Of a stretch of 64,000 nt of DNA, positions 8,441 through 16,418 are shown piece by piece; position 1 is the stretch's first letter; every line of letters starts with the position of its first letter. The DNA lies in the NCBI GenBank assembly GCA_017305535.1, contig JAFKKN010000004.1, positions 248,001-312,000 of the forward strand. The letters are read 5' to 3'. The stretch is from Hyphomicrobiales bacterium. Lineage in GTDB: Bacteria; Pseudomonadota; Alphaproteobacteria; Rhizobiales; Xanthobacteraceae. Both the position numbers and the translations under genes were made by a program. The notes beneath the pieces were generated by a model, which was not told where the DNA came from, did no database searches, and worked only from the letters and a program-made list of their open reading frames with translations.

Positions 8441-9445
8441 TTGCGCACGGCAACCATTCTGCTTCTGCTGCTGGCGCTGCTGATCGCCGTGATGGTGATC
8501 GCATCGGGCGTCGGCCCTTACGCGGTGTCGCCGCCCGAGGTAGCGCGCGCACTCGTCCGGCGACTGCTCGGCGCCGCCGATCACGGCACCGTCGAGACCG
8601 TCATCTTCAACATCCGGTTGCCGCGCGTGGTCGCCGCCGGCATTGTCGGCGCCGCGCTTGCGGCGGCCGGCGCTGCCTATCAAAGCCTGTTTCGCAATCC
8701 GCTGGTGTCGCCTGACATTCTCGGCGTCTCCACCGGCGCGGGACTCGGTGCCGTCACCGGAATCCTGCTCGGCCTGCCGGTGACTGCGATTCAACTGATG
8801 GGGTTCACCGGCGGTCTCATCACCGTTCTTATCGTCGTCGTGATCGCGCGGACGCTACGCGGCGGCGGCGACGTCCTGGTGCTGGTACTCGCCGGCATCG
8901 TCATCGGCGCGCTGGCAGGCGCGGCCATCTCCCTCGTAAAGGTGCTGGCCGATCCTTACGATCAGCTTCCGGCGATCACGTTCTGGCTGCTGGGCAGCCT
9001 TGCCGGCGTGAAGGTGCATGACGTTGCCGCGACCGTTCCGATCGTCGCGCTCGGCCTCGCGCCGTTGGTTCTAATGCGCTGGCGCATCGGTGTGCTGTCG
9101 CTTGGTGACGATGAGGCCCGCGCGCTCGGCGTGAACGTGTCGCGGCTCCGTGCCATCGTCATCGTTGCCGCAACGCTGGTGACCGCGAGCGTGGTGGCGA
9201 TCTCCGGCGTGATCGGCTGGGTCGGGCTGATGGTCCCGCACATGGCGCGGCTCTTGGTCGGCCCGCGCTTCGACCGGTTGCTGCCGGCCTCGATCCTGCT
9301 CGGCGCGGCGTTTCTGATCGCGGTCGATACGCTGGCGCGCTCCGCCGCGCGCATCGAAATTCCGCTCGGTGTTCTCACCGCCGTGATCGGCGGGCCGATC
9401 TTCGTCTGGCTGCTGGCGCATAGCCGGCGAAGGATGTCGCCATGA
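8441..9445 (+). CDS. FecCD/BtuC-family ABC transporter permease
   Basis: This 334-residue inner-membrane permease belongs to the FecCD/BtuC family, shown by RLPRVVAAGIVGAALAAAG, LGVSTGAGLGA and the C-terminal SGVIGWVGLMVPH that contacts the ATPase. About nine or ten membrane segments are visible. The most likely start is the TTG at 8441, nine bases after the preceding stop, with GGAGG at 8423-8427 upstream of it. It forms the channel of the importer whose binding protein and ATPase flank it. The 3' end overlaps the ATPase gene by ATGA. Confidence 0.9.
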   Translation: MRTATILLLLLALLIAVMVIASGVGPYAVSPPEVARALVRRLLGAADHGTVETVIFNIRLPRVVAAGIVGAALAAAGAAYQSLFRNPLVSPDILGVSTGAGLGAVTGILLGLPVTAIQLMGFTGGLITVLIVVVIARTLRGGGDVLVLVLAGIVIGALAGAAISLVKVLADPYDQLPAITFWLLGSLAGVKVHDVAATVPIVALGLAPLVLMRWRIGVLSLGDDEARALGVNVSRLRAIVIVAATLVTASVVAISGVIGWVGLMVPHMARLLVGPRFDRLLPASILLGAAFLIAVDTLARSAARIEIPLGVLTAVIGGPIFVWLLAHSRRRMSP

Positions 9446-10206
9446 CCTTGCTGCGCGCGCGGGATCTGTCGATCGGCTATGGGCGCACCGTCATTGCGCG
9501 CGGCATCGATCTCGCGATCGAGGCCGGTGGCGTCACCTGCCTGCTCGGTCCCAACGGCATCGGCAAGACAACATTGTTCAAGACACTGCTCGGCCTCATT
9601 CCGCCGCTTGCCGGCAAGGTCGAAGTCGACGGCAACGACCTCGCCGTACTCGATCAACAGGCGGTTGCGCGCCACATCGCATATGTGCCGCAGGCACAGG
9701 TGACTGAGTTCACCTATTCCGTACTCGATCTCGTGGTAATGGGACGCACCGCGCATCTCGGCGCCTTCGCCGCGCCGAAAGCACATGACTACGCCATCGC
9801 GAGGACCGCATTGGAGCGGCTCGGCATTGCCGCGCTGGCGGATCGCGATTCCACGCGCATCTCCGGTGGGCAACGCCAACTCGCGCTGATTGCTCGCGCG
9901 CTGGCGCAACAGGCCCGCATCATCGTGATGGACGAGCCGACAGCGAGCCTCGATCTCGGCAACCGCATTCTCGTGCTGGATACGATCCACAGCCTCGCGG
10001 CGGATAATCTCGCCGTGGTGCTCTCGACCCACGAACCGGAGCACGCCTTCGTCGTCGCCGACCGTGTCGCGATCTTGGCGGCGAACGGCTTCCTCACCGG
10101 ACCGGTCGAGAGCGTGATGACATCCGACGAATTGTCGCGGCTTTATCGGGTCGCGCTTGTCGTCGAGAAAACCGCATCCGGGCGCTTCGTCGTGGGTCGG
10201 GCTTGA
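9442..10206 (+). CDS. FecE/BtuD-type ABC transporter ATP-binding protein
   Basis: This 254-residue ABC ATPase has Walker A GPNGIGKTT, signature ISGGQRQ, Walker B IIVMDEPTAS and H-loop STHEP. It pairs with FecCD-type permeases. It completes a four-gene set mop, binding protein, permease, ATPase transcribed in the same direction with 39, 9 and -4 bp junctions. Together they would import a metal chelate or, as proposed here, molybdate or tungstate. Confidence 0.9.
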   Translation: MTLLRARDLSIGYGRTVIARGIDLAIEAGGVTCLLGPNGIGKTTLFKTLLGLIPPLAGKVEVDGNDLAVLDQQAVARHIAYVPQAQVTEFTYSVLDLVVMGRTAHLGAFAAPKAHDYAIARTALERLGIAALADRDSTRISGGQRQLALIARALAQQARIIVMDEPTASLDLGNRILVLDTIHSLAADNLAVVLSTHEPEHAFVVADRVAILAANGFLTGPVESVMTSDELSRLYRVALVVEKTASGRFVVGRA

Positions 10207-10258
10207 ACCGCGTCAGCGGCGCGGCGGTCATCTTACATCATCAATACCGATATCACCG

Positions 10259-10272
10259 TTGCAAGATATCAA
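10259..10272 (+). promoter_or_regulatory. Imperfect FNR/FixK-type box
   Basis: TTGCAAGATATCAA matches the FNR/FixK consensus TTGAT-N4-ATCAA at eight of ten defined positions, with a perfect right half-site. It lies 45 bp upstream of the NsrR-like palindrome and 180 bp before the first gene of the NO-linked cluster. Such a site would add oxygen-limited activation. No clearly spaced -10 element was found, so this stays a candidate. Confidence 0.4.
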
Positions 10273-10316
10273 ATCCTGACACTTCTCTCGTCAGCCGCCA
10301 TCTTCGGTTTCGAAAT

Positions 10317-10339
10317 AAGATGTATTGACAATATATCTT
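10317..10339 (+). promoter_or_regulatory. NsrR-like operator
   Basis: The 23-bp sequence consists of AAGATGTATTG, a central A, and CAATATATCTT. This is an 11-1-11 inverted repeat that matches the NsrR consensus (AAGATGYATTT and its complement) at 10 of 11 bases on the left and 9 of 11 on the right. A TTGACA hexamer (10325-10330) sits inside it, so a bound repressor would cover the -35 region; TATAGA at 10339-10344 is nearby. NsrR is an Fe-S repressor released by nitric oxide. The downstream gene content fits NO control. Confidence 0.65.
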
Positions 10340-10451
10340 ATAGAGGCAACACTCCCGGCACATGCGGCAGCCATATCCTGACCGATTGTATGACCGGCAG
10401 GATGCCGCAAGCCATGCTGACAGCAGCCCGCGACGGGCGACAGGAGCCACC

Positions 10452-10712
10452 ATGTGTCAGACCACCGAAGACGCCCACGTCACCGAAATCGATGTGCGCA
10501 GTCTCATCCCGGCGCAACGCCACGCCAAGATTTTCCAACTCGTTGGCCAGCTCGCGGCGGGTGACTCGTTCGTTCTGGTGAACGATCACGATCCCAAGCC
10601 GCTCTACTATCAACTCGAGGCCGAGCACCCGGGAGACTTCTCCTGGACCTATCTGGAAAAAGGTCCCGCGGTCTGGAAGGTCGAGATCGGCAAGCAGTTC
10701 AAGGCCGCCTGA
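10452..10712 (+). CDS. DUF2249 domain protein
   Basis: This 86-residue cytoplasmic protein is a single DUF2249 domain: DVRSLIPAQRHAKIF at residues 14-28, FVLVNDHDPKPLYYQ at about 40-54 and GPAVWKVEI near the end. The fold is predicted to be SirA/TusA-like. The family is common in denitrifying and NO-exposed bacteria, but its biochemical function is not established. The ATG at 10452 follows AGGAGCC. It is the first gene after the NsrR-like operator and is followed by a related double-domain gene at 12233. Confidence 0.85.
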   Translation: MCQTTEDAHVTEIDVRSLIPAQRHAKIFQLVGQLAAGDSFVLVNDHDPKPLYYQLEAEHPGDFSWTYLEKGPAVWKVEIGKQFKAA

Positions 10713-10865
10713 CGCACGGATCATCCATCCTCACTGAGGCGCGCATTCTGACATGCGCGCATCATGTCTCTCGTCGGAAACCAGTGTCTTTCGCAGGGGA
10801 CGGTTTGCCGACCGCGCCGGCGGCTCATCCCCCCGCCGGCGCCTTTTCCTGAAAGGAAGATCGCC

Positions 10866-12221
10866 GTGGTCGGCGTCGCTCTCTCGCGCTGGACGATGTC
10901 CTACTTCGCAACGGCCGTGCTCGCGCTGATCGCCGCCGAAGGATTGATGTTGGCGGGCATCGGCTATCCCCACACCGCGATTGCCGCGCCCGAGTCGTTG
11001 CTGCTGGTGCACCTCGTTGCGATCGGTTGGCTCAGTCTGCTGATGTGCGGCGCGCTATTCCAGTTCGTGCCGGTGCTGGTGAACCGGCCGCTTGACAGCA
11101 ATACATTGCCGCTGCCGACGCTGATCCTGCTGGTGGCCGGTCTCGCGGCCCTGCTACTCGGCTTCGCCCAGTTGGGCGGAACGATCCAGACGCCATTCGG
11201 ATTCTTCCCCGCCGCCGCGATCCTGCTCGGCGCCGGCTTCGTTCTGGTGCTGTGGAATCTCGGCCGCACGCTGTGGGCGGAGCGGCCGTTGCCACTGCCG
11301 GCGCGGTTCGTCGTGGTCGGGCTGTGCAGCCTCGCCGCGACGGTATTTCTAGGCATCATCTTCGCGCTGGTGCTGGGCGGTGTCGCCACGAAACCGCATC
11401 TGCTCGACGTCACGGCGCTCGGCCTGCCGATCCATGTGATCGCAGGGCTCGGCGGCTGGCTGACCTTCACCGCGTTCGGCGTCAGCTATCGTCTGTTGGC
11501 GATGTTCATGCTGGCTCCTGAATTGGAAGGCCGCACCACGCGCGGCGCGCTTTATGTCGGGACCGCCGCGCTCACTGTCGCCATCGTCGGCGGCATGGCA
11601 GCGATCTGTACATCGACCAATGTGATATGGCCCATTGGGGCCGCCGGTGGCCTCGGCTTGCTGGCGCTCGCGCTTTATGGCGGCGACATCCAGCATCTCT
11701 ATCGCGCGCGCAAGCGGCGCGTCATCGAACTCAACAGCCGCATGGCCGGCATTGCGCTGGCGAATCTCGCCGTGACCGTCGCGCTCGGTATCGGTTTGTT
11801 GTTCGCCGGCCGCTTCAACGATCATGTCGGTGTCGTCGTGTTCCTTGTCGCCTTCGCCTGGCTCACCGGATTCGGTCTCGCGAAGCTCTATAAAATCGTC
11901 GCCTTCCTCACCTGGCTCGAGTGTTACGGCCCGGTGCTCGGCAAAACCGCGACCCCGCGCGTGCAGGATCTCGTCACCGAGCCGCGCGCGCAAAAATGGT
12001 TCGCGTTGTATTTCGTCGCGGTGTGGATCGCCGCCATCTCATTGCTGTTGACGACGCCGTCGCTGTTCCGCCTCGGCGTCGGCGCGATGCTGCTCGCGAC
12101 CATCGGCATCGGCGTTCAACTGATGCGCACCCGCCGGCTCGCCAATGTCGCACCCGCGCTGCGCCTGCCGAAGGGCACGCGGCCGCCGCATCTTCTGCAT
12201 TCATCGGTCCAGCCAAGCTGA
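10866..12221 (+). CDS. Polytopic membrane protein in NO-linked cluster (NnrS or haem-copper-like)
   Basis: This 451-residue protein is almost entirely membrane-embedded, with about twelve hydrophobic segments. Conserved-looking histidines sit in or beside helices, for example LVHLVAIGWLS, LPIHVIAGLGGW and FNDHVGVVVF, which is the style of NnrS and haem-copper oxidase subunit I relatives. The frame runs upstream to 10764, but GTG 10866 has AAGGAAG seven bases before it and removes a polar Pro/Arg-rich leader. It is flanked by DUF2249 genes. Family membership is uncertain: I could not match it firmly to NnrS, so the role (NO tolerance, haem-linked electron transfer) is inferred from context. 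Confidence 0.65.
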   Translation: MVGVALSRWTMSYFATAVLALIAAEGLMLAGIGYPHTAIAAPESLLLVHLVAIGWLSLLMCGALFQFVPVLVNRPLDSNTLPLPTLILLVAGLAALLLGFAQLGGTIQTPFGFFPAAAILLGAGFVLVLWNLGRTLWAERPLPLPARFVVVGLCSLAATVFLGIIFALVLGGVATKPHLLDVTALGLPIHVIAGLGGWLTFTAFGVSYRLLAMFMLAPELEGRTTRGALYVGTAALTVAIVGGMAAICTSTNVIWPIGAAGGLGLLALALYGGDIQHLYRARKRRVIELNSRMAGIALANLAVTVALGIGLLFAGRFNDHVGVVVFLVAFAWLTGFGLAKLYKIVAFLTWLECYGPVLGKTATPRVQDLVTEPRAQKWFALYFVAVWIAAISLLLTTPSLFRLGVGAMLLATIGIGVQLMRTRRLANVAPALRLPKGTRPPHLLHSSVQPS

Positions 12222-12232
12222 AGGAGAGACGC

Positions 12233-12760
12233 ATGGCCACTCAATTCATCGATGTCGATGTCCGTCCCACCCTGCGCGCCGGCGGCGAGCCGTTCGGCGC
12301 GATCATGGCAGCGATCGCAAAGTTGCAGCCCGGTCAGGGCCTGCGGCTGCTCGCGACCTTCGAGCCGGTGCCGCTATTCCATGTGCTGGGCTCGAAGGGC
12401 TTCAGCCATGTGGCCAAGGAAATCGGCGGCGGCGATTGGGAGGTGCTGTTCTCGCCAGCCGCGACCGCATCTGTCGACACGACGCCGGCAAAGCCTGCGA
12501 GCGATACGGGCGCGTGGCCATCGCCGGTGCAGGAGATGGACAACCGCGACCTCGATCCGCCGGAGCCGATGGTTCGCATTCTCGCGGCGGCCGAGGCGAT
12601 GGCGAACGGCGAAGTGCTCTCGGCGCTGCTTTGCCGCGAGCCGATGTTCCTGCTGCCCGAGCTCGCGAAGCGCGGCCACGCCTGGCGCGGTGGTTTCGAA
12701 CCGGACGGCAAGACCTACAAGATTCTCATTCGCGTCGGCGCGGCAAAGGAAGCCGCATAA
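12233..12760 (+). CDS. Tandem DUF2249 domain protein
   Basis: This 175-residue protein holds two DUF2249-like domains. The first runs over residues 5-75 (DVDVRPTLRAGGEPF, LRLLATFEPVPLFHVLG, GDWEVLF), a Pro/Ala-rich linker covers about 78-100, and a second helical plus strand segment follows (PEPMVRILAAAEAM, LLCREPMFLLPELAKRG, FEPDGKTYKILI). The ATG at 12233 follows GAAGGAGAGACGC. It lies 11 bp after the membrane protein gene and 12 bp before the MIP18 gene, so one transcript is likely. Confidence 0.8.
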   Translation: MATQFIDVDVRPTLRAGGEPFGAIMAAIAKLQPGQGLRLLATFEPVPLFHVLGSKGFSHVAKEIGGGDWEVLFSPAATASVDTTPAKPASDTGAWPSPVQEMDNRDLDPPEPMVRILAAAEAMANGEVLSALLCREPMFLLPELAKRGHAWRGGFEPDGKTYKILIRVGAAKEAA

Positions 12761-12772
12761 CAAGGAGGCCGC

Positions 12773-13093
12773 ATGACTCCCGAAGCCAGTGAAGCCTTCG
12801 CCGGGGAGATCAAGGAAGCGCTGCGCCTCGTGATCGATCCCGAGCTTGGTTACAACATCGTCGATCTCGGGCTGGTCTATGAGGTCAACGTCGAGGACGG
12901 CGGCGTAGTGCATGTCGCCATGACCACGACGACACGCGGCTGCCCCGCGACCGGCTATCTCAAGGACGGCGCGCGCGACGCCGCATGGAGCGTACCCTCC
13001 GTCGAGTTCGTCGATATCGCGTTGACCTACGATCCGCCGTGGACACCGGACATGATGACACCCGACGCCAAGCGGCATCTCGGGATCATGTGA
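12773..13093 (+). CDS. MIP18/DUF59 family iron-sulfur assembly protein
   Basis: This 106-residue protein belongs to the MIP18 (DUF59, SufT/PaaD-like) family: ALRLVIDPELGYNIVDLGLVY at the start and TTRGCPATGYL with the single conserved cysteine at about residue 62. Family members help mature or target Fe-S clusters. AAGGAGG lies six bases before the ATG, a strong ribosome site. In an NO-exposed setting it could repair clusters damaged by NO; this is inference from neighbours and operator. Confidence 0.85.
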   Translation: MTPEASEAFAGEIKEALRLVIDPELGYNIVDLGLVYEVNVEDGGVVHVAMTTTTRGCPATGYLKDGARDAAWSVPSVEFVDIALTYDPPWTPDMMTPDAKRHLGIM

Positions 13094-13305
13094 TGACGAT
13101 AGCCGCACAACAATCCAAATCAACCGATCCAACGCCGCTGACCGGCGTGCTGCTGGCAAGCCTCGAAGCGCTGGCGAAAGTCGGCGAAGCCGATGCCGCC
13201 TGCCGTCTCGCCGGACAGGCCTGCGCCGAACTGCGCCACACCGACCCTGCCGCGTGGCAGCGCTTCAATGTCTTTCTGCATCGCATGATCAAGCATGTCT
13301 CGTGA
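13093..13305 (+). CDS. Small hypothetical protein, last gene of NO-linked run
   Basis: This 70-residue protein overlaps the preceding stop by one base, which supports translation. It is mostly helical in character (LLASLEALAKVGEADAACR, AGQACAELRH) with two cysteines and the C-terminal WQRFNVFLHRMIKHVS. I do not recognise a family. Context makes it a partner of the DUF2249 and MIP18 proteins. A palindromic repeat begins 34 bp after its stop. Confidence 0.65.
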   Translation: MTIAAQQSKSTDPTPLTGVLLASLEALAKVGEADAACRLAGQACAELRHTDPAAWQRFNVFLHRMIKHVS

Positions 13306-13338
13306 GGCGCGGCACACGCACATCAATTCCAACGACAT

Positions 13339-13421
13339 CGTCATTGCGAGCGAAGCGAAGCAATCCAGTCCTTTCTTCCCGGAATTTGGATTACTTCGTC
13401 GCTCTGCTCCTCGCAATGACG
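13339..13421. repeat. Palindromic intergenic repeat, family 3
   Basis: The element is bounded by CGTCATTGCGAG and its exact complement CTCGCAATGACG, with inner GAAGCGAAGCAATCCAG and GGATTACTTCGTCGCTC that also pair in part. The same element occurs at 57317-57399, and a right end lies near 25373-25391. It is a REP-like inverted repeat found between genes and separates the 70-residue gene from the DUF1971 gene. Confidence 0.8.
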
Positions 13422-13446
13422 ACCTACCGCACAGGACCATCACCGC

Positions 13447-13761
13447 GTGTCAAAAATTCCTCCCGAAATACCGCCCGGCTTTGTCGCTTACGGACGCTCG
13501 CCGGACTTCGTCTCCGACAATCTGCCGGCCAAGCTGCAATCGGCGCACAGCACCAAGGCCGGCACATGGGGCCTGCTGCATGTGCTCGAAGGCGTCGTGC
13601 ATTACCGGCTGGAAGCGCCGCATCAAGGTGACAGGATCGTGCGCGCCGGCGAGACCGTGGTGATCGAATCGCAAGTGCCACATCGCGTGGCATTTCTCGA
13701 ACCCGGCCGCATGTTCGTCGAATTCTACCGGCTGGCGGCGGCCAACGACGAGGCGGATTGA
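13447..13761 (+). CDS. DUF1971 (YeaR-like) cupin protein
   Basis: This 104-residue protein is a DUF1971 domain, as in Escherichia coli YeaR and the N-terminus of some TehB proteins: IPPEIPPGFVAYGRSP, then WGLLHVLEGVVHYRL and a late VPHRVAFLEPGRMFVEFYR, typical of a small cupin-like beta barrel. The start is a GTG at 13447 with AGGA ten bases upstream. E. coli yeaR is induced by nitrate and NO through NarL and NsrR, which fits the NsrR-like operator of the upstream cluster. Whether it shares that promoter across the repeat is not shown. Confidence 0.8.
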   Translation: MSKIPPEIPPGFVAYGRSPDFVSDNLPAKLQSAHSTKAGTWGLLHVLEGVVHYRLEAPHQGDRIVRAGETVVIESQVPHRVAFLEPGRMFVEFYRLAAANDEAD

Positions 13762-13778
13762 AACCAGCGTCGCCCGTG

Positions 13779-16100
13779 TCAACGCGACGCTGCTTCAGCC
13801 ACCGCTCGCGCGAGATTGGCCTCGTATTGCCCACGCGCCGACAAATACTGCTTCGGCCACGCCTGCCCGGCGAAGCCGATCTTCGCCGCCTCGTGCATCA
13901 CGAACGACGGATCGGCAAGATGCGGCCGCGCGATGGCGCAGAGGTCCGCGCGCCCCGCCGCGATAATCGAATTGGCATGGTCGGCCTCCGAGATCGCACC
14001 GACTGCGATGGTGGCGACATGTTCCTCGTTGCGGATCTTGTCGGAGAAGGGCGTCTGATAGAGGCGCCCGTAAACCGGCTTCTGATCGTTCACCACCTGC
14101 CCTGACGAGCAATCGATCAGATCGGCGCCCGCCTCCTTGAACATGCGCGCGAAGATCGCGGCATCTTCAGGCGTGTTTCCGCCCTCGAACCAGTCGTGCG
14201 CGGAGAGCCGCACCGACATCGGCTTCGAGGCCGGCCACGCCGCGCGTACCGCGCGAAACACCTCCAATGGAAACCGCGCACGGTTCTCATGGCTGCCGCC
14301 ATACGCGTCGTCGCGAATGTTGGTCAGCGGCGACAGAAAACTCGACAGCAGATAGCCGTGGGCCGCGTGCAGTTCGAGAATATCGAAGCCGATCCGCGCC
14401 GCGCGTTCGGTCGCCGCGACGAAATCCGCGATCACGCGATCCATGTCGGCGCGCGTCATCGCGCGCGGCATGTCGGACCGCGGCAGATATGGCAATGCCG
14501 ATGCCGAGATCAGCGGCCAGTTGCCGGTCGCCAGCGGCTCGTCCATGCCTTCCCACGCCACCCGGGTCGAGCCCTTGCGGCCGGCGTGGCCGAGCTGGAT
14601 GCCGATCTTGGCCGGCGTGTGCCGATGCACGTAATCAACGATCCGTTGCCAGGCCTTTTCCTGCGCGTCATTCCACAGGCCGAGACAGCCCGGCGTGATG
14701 CGCGCATCCGGTGAGGTGCATGTCATCTCGCCGAAGATCAACGCCGCGCCGCCGCCGGCCCGGGCGCCGAGATGCACCAGATGAAAATCGTTCGGCATGC
14801 CATCGACCGCGGAGTACATCGCCATCGGCGACACCATGATGCGGTTGTGCAAATGCAGGTCGCGCACCTTATAGGGCGTGAACATCGGCGGCGGCGGGCT
14901 GCCGTTGGATGACACCGCGACGCCGGAGCGCGCAGCAAACCAGCGCTCGTAATTTTCCAGCCACGCTTTGTCACGCAGCCGCAGGTTCTCGTGGCTGATG
15001 CGTTGCGAGCGCGTCAGCATCGAATACATGAACTGCTCCGGCTCCAGCGTATCGGCATAGCGTTGGCCCACCACCTCGAACCATTCCATGGCGTTGCGCG
15101 CCGCGTTCTGGATGCGCGCGACGTCGATGCGGCGGATCTCCTCATAACGCACCAGCACCTCGGCAATGCCGTCGCGGCCGTGACCGACGAGATCGAACTG
15201 CCGCGCCAGTTCGATAGCATCGTCGATGGCGAGCTTGGTGCCGGAGCCGATGGCGAAATGCGCGGTGTGCGCGCTGTCGCCCATCAGCACGACGTGGCTG
15301 CGACCGTTGAAGTGACTCCACGTCTCGCAGATCAGGCGACCGAAATTGAGCCAGCTCGATCCGCGCAGATGGCGCGCATTGCTCATCAGCTTGTGACCGT
15401 CGAGCGTCTCGGCGAACAGCTTCTCGCAGAATGCGATCGACTGATCCTGATCCATTCGGTCGAGGCCGTGCGCCTTGAACACCTCGTCGGTGGTCTCGAC
15501 GATGAAGGTCGAGGTGGTGTCGTCGAAGCGATAGATGTGCGCCTGAAACCAGCCGTGCGCGGTCTTGCGGAAATCAAAGGTGAAGGCGTCGAAACGCTTG
15601 TCGGTGCCGAGCCAGACGAAACGGTTCGGCCGCGTTACCATGTCCGGCTTGAAGACGTCGGCATACTTGGAACGAATGCGCGAATTGACGCCATCCGCCG
15701 CAATGATGAGGTCGGCGTCGGCGAACTCCTCGTCGCTCGCAACCTCGCGCTCGAACACCAGCCCGACGCCGAGCGCGAGGCAGCGCTCCTGCAAGATGTT
15801 CAGCATCCGCTTGCGGCCGATGCCGACGAAGCCATGGCCGGTGGTGCGAATCCGCCGCCCCTTGAACAGCAGCTCGATATCGTCCCAGTGATTAAAGGAA
15901 TCCTCGATGGTAGCGGCGGTTTCGGGGTCCCATTGCCGCATCGCCTGCATGGTGGCATCGGAAAACACCACACCCCAACCGAAGGTATCGAACGGCCGGT
16001 TACGCTCGACGACGGTGATATGGTGCTGCGGGTGCAGCCGCTTCATCAGCAGCGCAAAGTACAAACCCGCCGGGCCGCCGCCGATGCAAACAATCCGCAT
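13779..16100 (-). CDS. Bifunctional salicylyl/2-aminobenzoyl-CoA monooxygenase-reductase
   Basis: This 773-residue protein is a natural fusion. Residues 1-380 form a FAD monooxygenase with GGGPAGLYF at residues 7-15 and GDSAHTAHF in the second FAD motif. Residues about 400-773 form an old yellow enzyme (OYE) domain starting [15 protein letters not shown] with [12 protein letters not shown] and a catalytic-type LHAAHGYLL. Known relatives hydroxylate and reduce 2-aminobenzoyl-CoA (Azoarcus) or hydroxylate salicylyl-CoA. The ATG at 16100 follows GGAGGGAA; an ATG 18 bases earlier overlaps that site and was not chosen. It converges with the DUF1971 gene. The exact substrate is not determined here. 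Confidence 0.88.
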   Translation of the reverse strand: MRIVCIGGGPAGLYFALLMKRLHPQHHITVVERNRPFDTFGWGVVFSDATMQAMRQWDPETAATIEDSFNHWDDIELLFKGRRIRTTGHGFVGIGRKRMLNILQERCLALGVGLVFEREVASDEEFADADLIIAADGVNSRIRSKYADVFKPDMVTRPNRFVWLGTDKRFDAFTFDFRKTAHGWFQAHIYRFDDTTSTFIVETTDEVFKAHGLDRMDQDQSIAFCEKLFAETLDGHKLMSNARHLRGSSWLNFGRLICETWSHFNGRSHVVLMGDSAHTAHFAIGSGTKLAIDDAIELARQFDLVGHGRDGIAEVLVRYEEIRRIDVARIQNAARNAMEWFEVVGQRYADTLEPEQFMYSMLTRSQRISHENLRLRDKAWLENYERWFAARSGVAVSSNGSPPPPMFTPYKVRDLHLHNRIMVSPMAMYSAVDGMPNDFHLVHLGARAGGGAALIFGEMTCTSPDARITPGCLGLWNDAQEKAWQRIVDYVHRHTPAKIGIQLGHAGRKGSTRVAWEGMDEPLATGNWPLISASALPYLPRSDMPRAMTRADMDRVIADFVAATERAARIGFDILELHAAHGYLLSSFLSPLTNIRDDAYGGSHENRARFPLEVFRAVRAAWPASKPMSVRLSAHDWFEGGNTPEDAAIFARMFKEAGADLIDCSSGQVVNDQKPVYGRLYQTPFSDKIRNEEHVATIAVGAISEADHANSIIAAGRADLCAIARPHLADPSFVMHEAAKIGFAGQAWPKQYLSARGQYEANLARAVAEAASR

Positions 16101-16167
16101 GAGCTTCCCTCCACCCATAACACCTGATCGGAAATTCGCGTTACAGGCGGATTTCCAACACGAGAGC

Positions 16168-16292
16168 CGTCGTCCCCGCGCAGGCGGGGACCCATAATGC
16201 GCCGCAGCGGTTCGGCTCCATCAACCAATGGCGTGACTATCTCCAGCCACAAACGCCAGGGGTTATGGGTCCCCGCCTGCGCGGGGACAACG
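16168..16292. repeat. Palindromic intergenic repeat, family 2 (copy a)
   Basis: The ends are CGTCGTCCCCGCGCAGGCGG and its near-perfect complement, about 125 bp apart. The interior carries CCGCAGCGGTTCGGCTCCAT, also found in copies at 22631 and (inverted) 50873. The gap 16101-16418 also holds a perfect 7-bp hairpin CTGCTAT-AGCG-ATAGCAG at 16299-16316. Confidence 0.85.
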
Positions 16293-16355
16293 CTGAGGCT
16301 GCTATAGCGATAGCAGGCATCGCCCGGCAGTTCGCGCAAAGTATTCGTCACCCTC

Positions 16356-16380
16356 GAAACTATTTCAAGTTTAAAGTTTC
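16356..16380 (-). promoter_or_regulatory. AT-rich dyad upstream of CoA-ester hydroxylase gene
   Basis: GAAACT (16356-16361) and AGTTTC (16375-16380) enclose a TTTCAAGTTTAAA core, giving an AT-rich inverted repeat in otherwise GC-rich DNA. It lies between the end of tonB and the hydroxylase-reductase gene, 256 bp from the latter's start. The shape suits a MarR- or TetR-type operator. The regulator is unknown and no regulator gene is adjacent. Confidence 0.35.
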
Positions 16381-16418
16381 TCGTGCGACGAATCCTGCCG
16401 CCTGACCGACCAACATGC

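Noticed and set aside
10764-10865. Upstream start for the membrane protein at ATG 10764
   Set aside because: The extra 34 residues are Arg/Pro-rich and unlike a membrane protein start; GTG 10866 has a good ribosome site.
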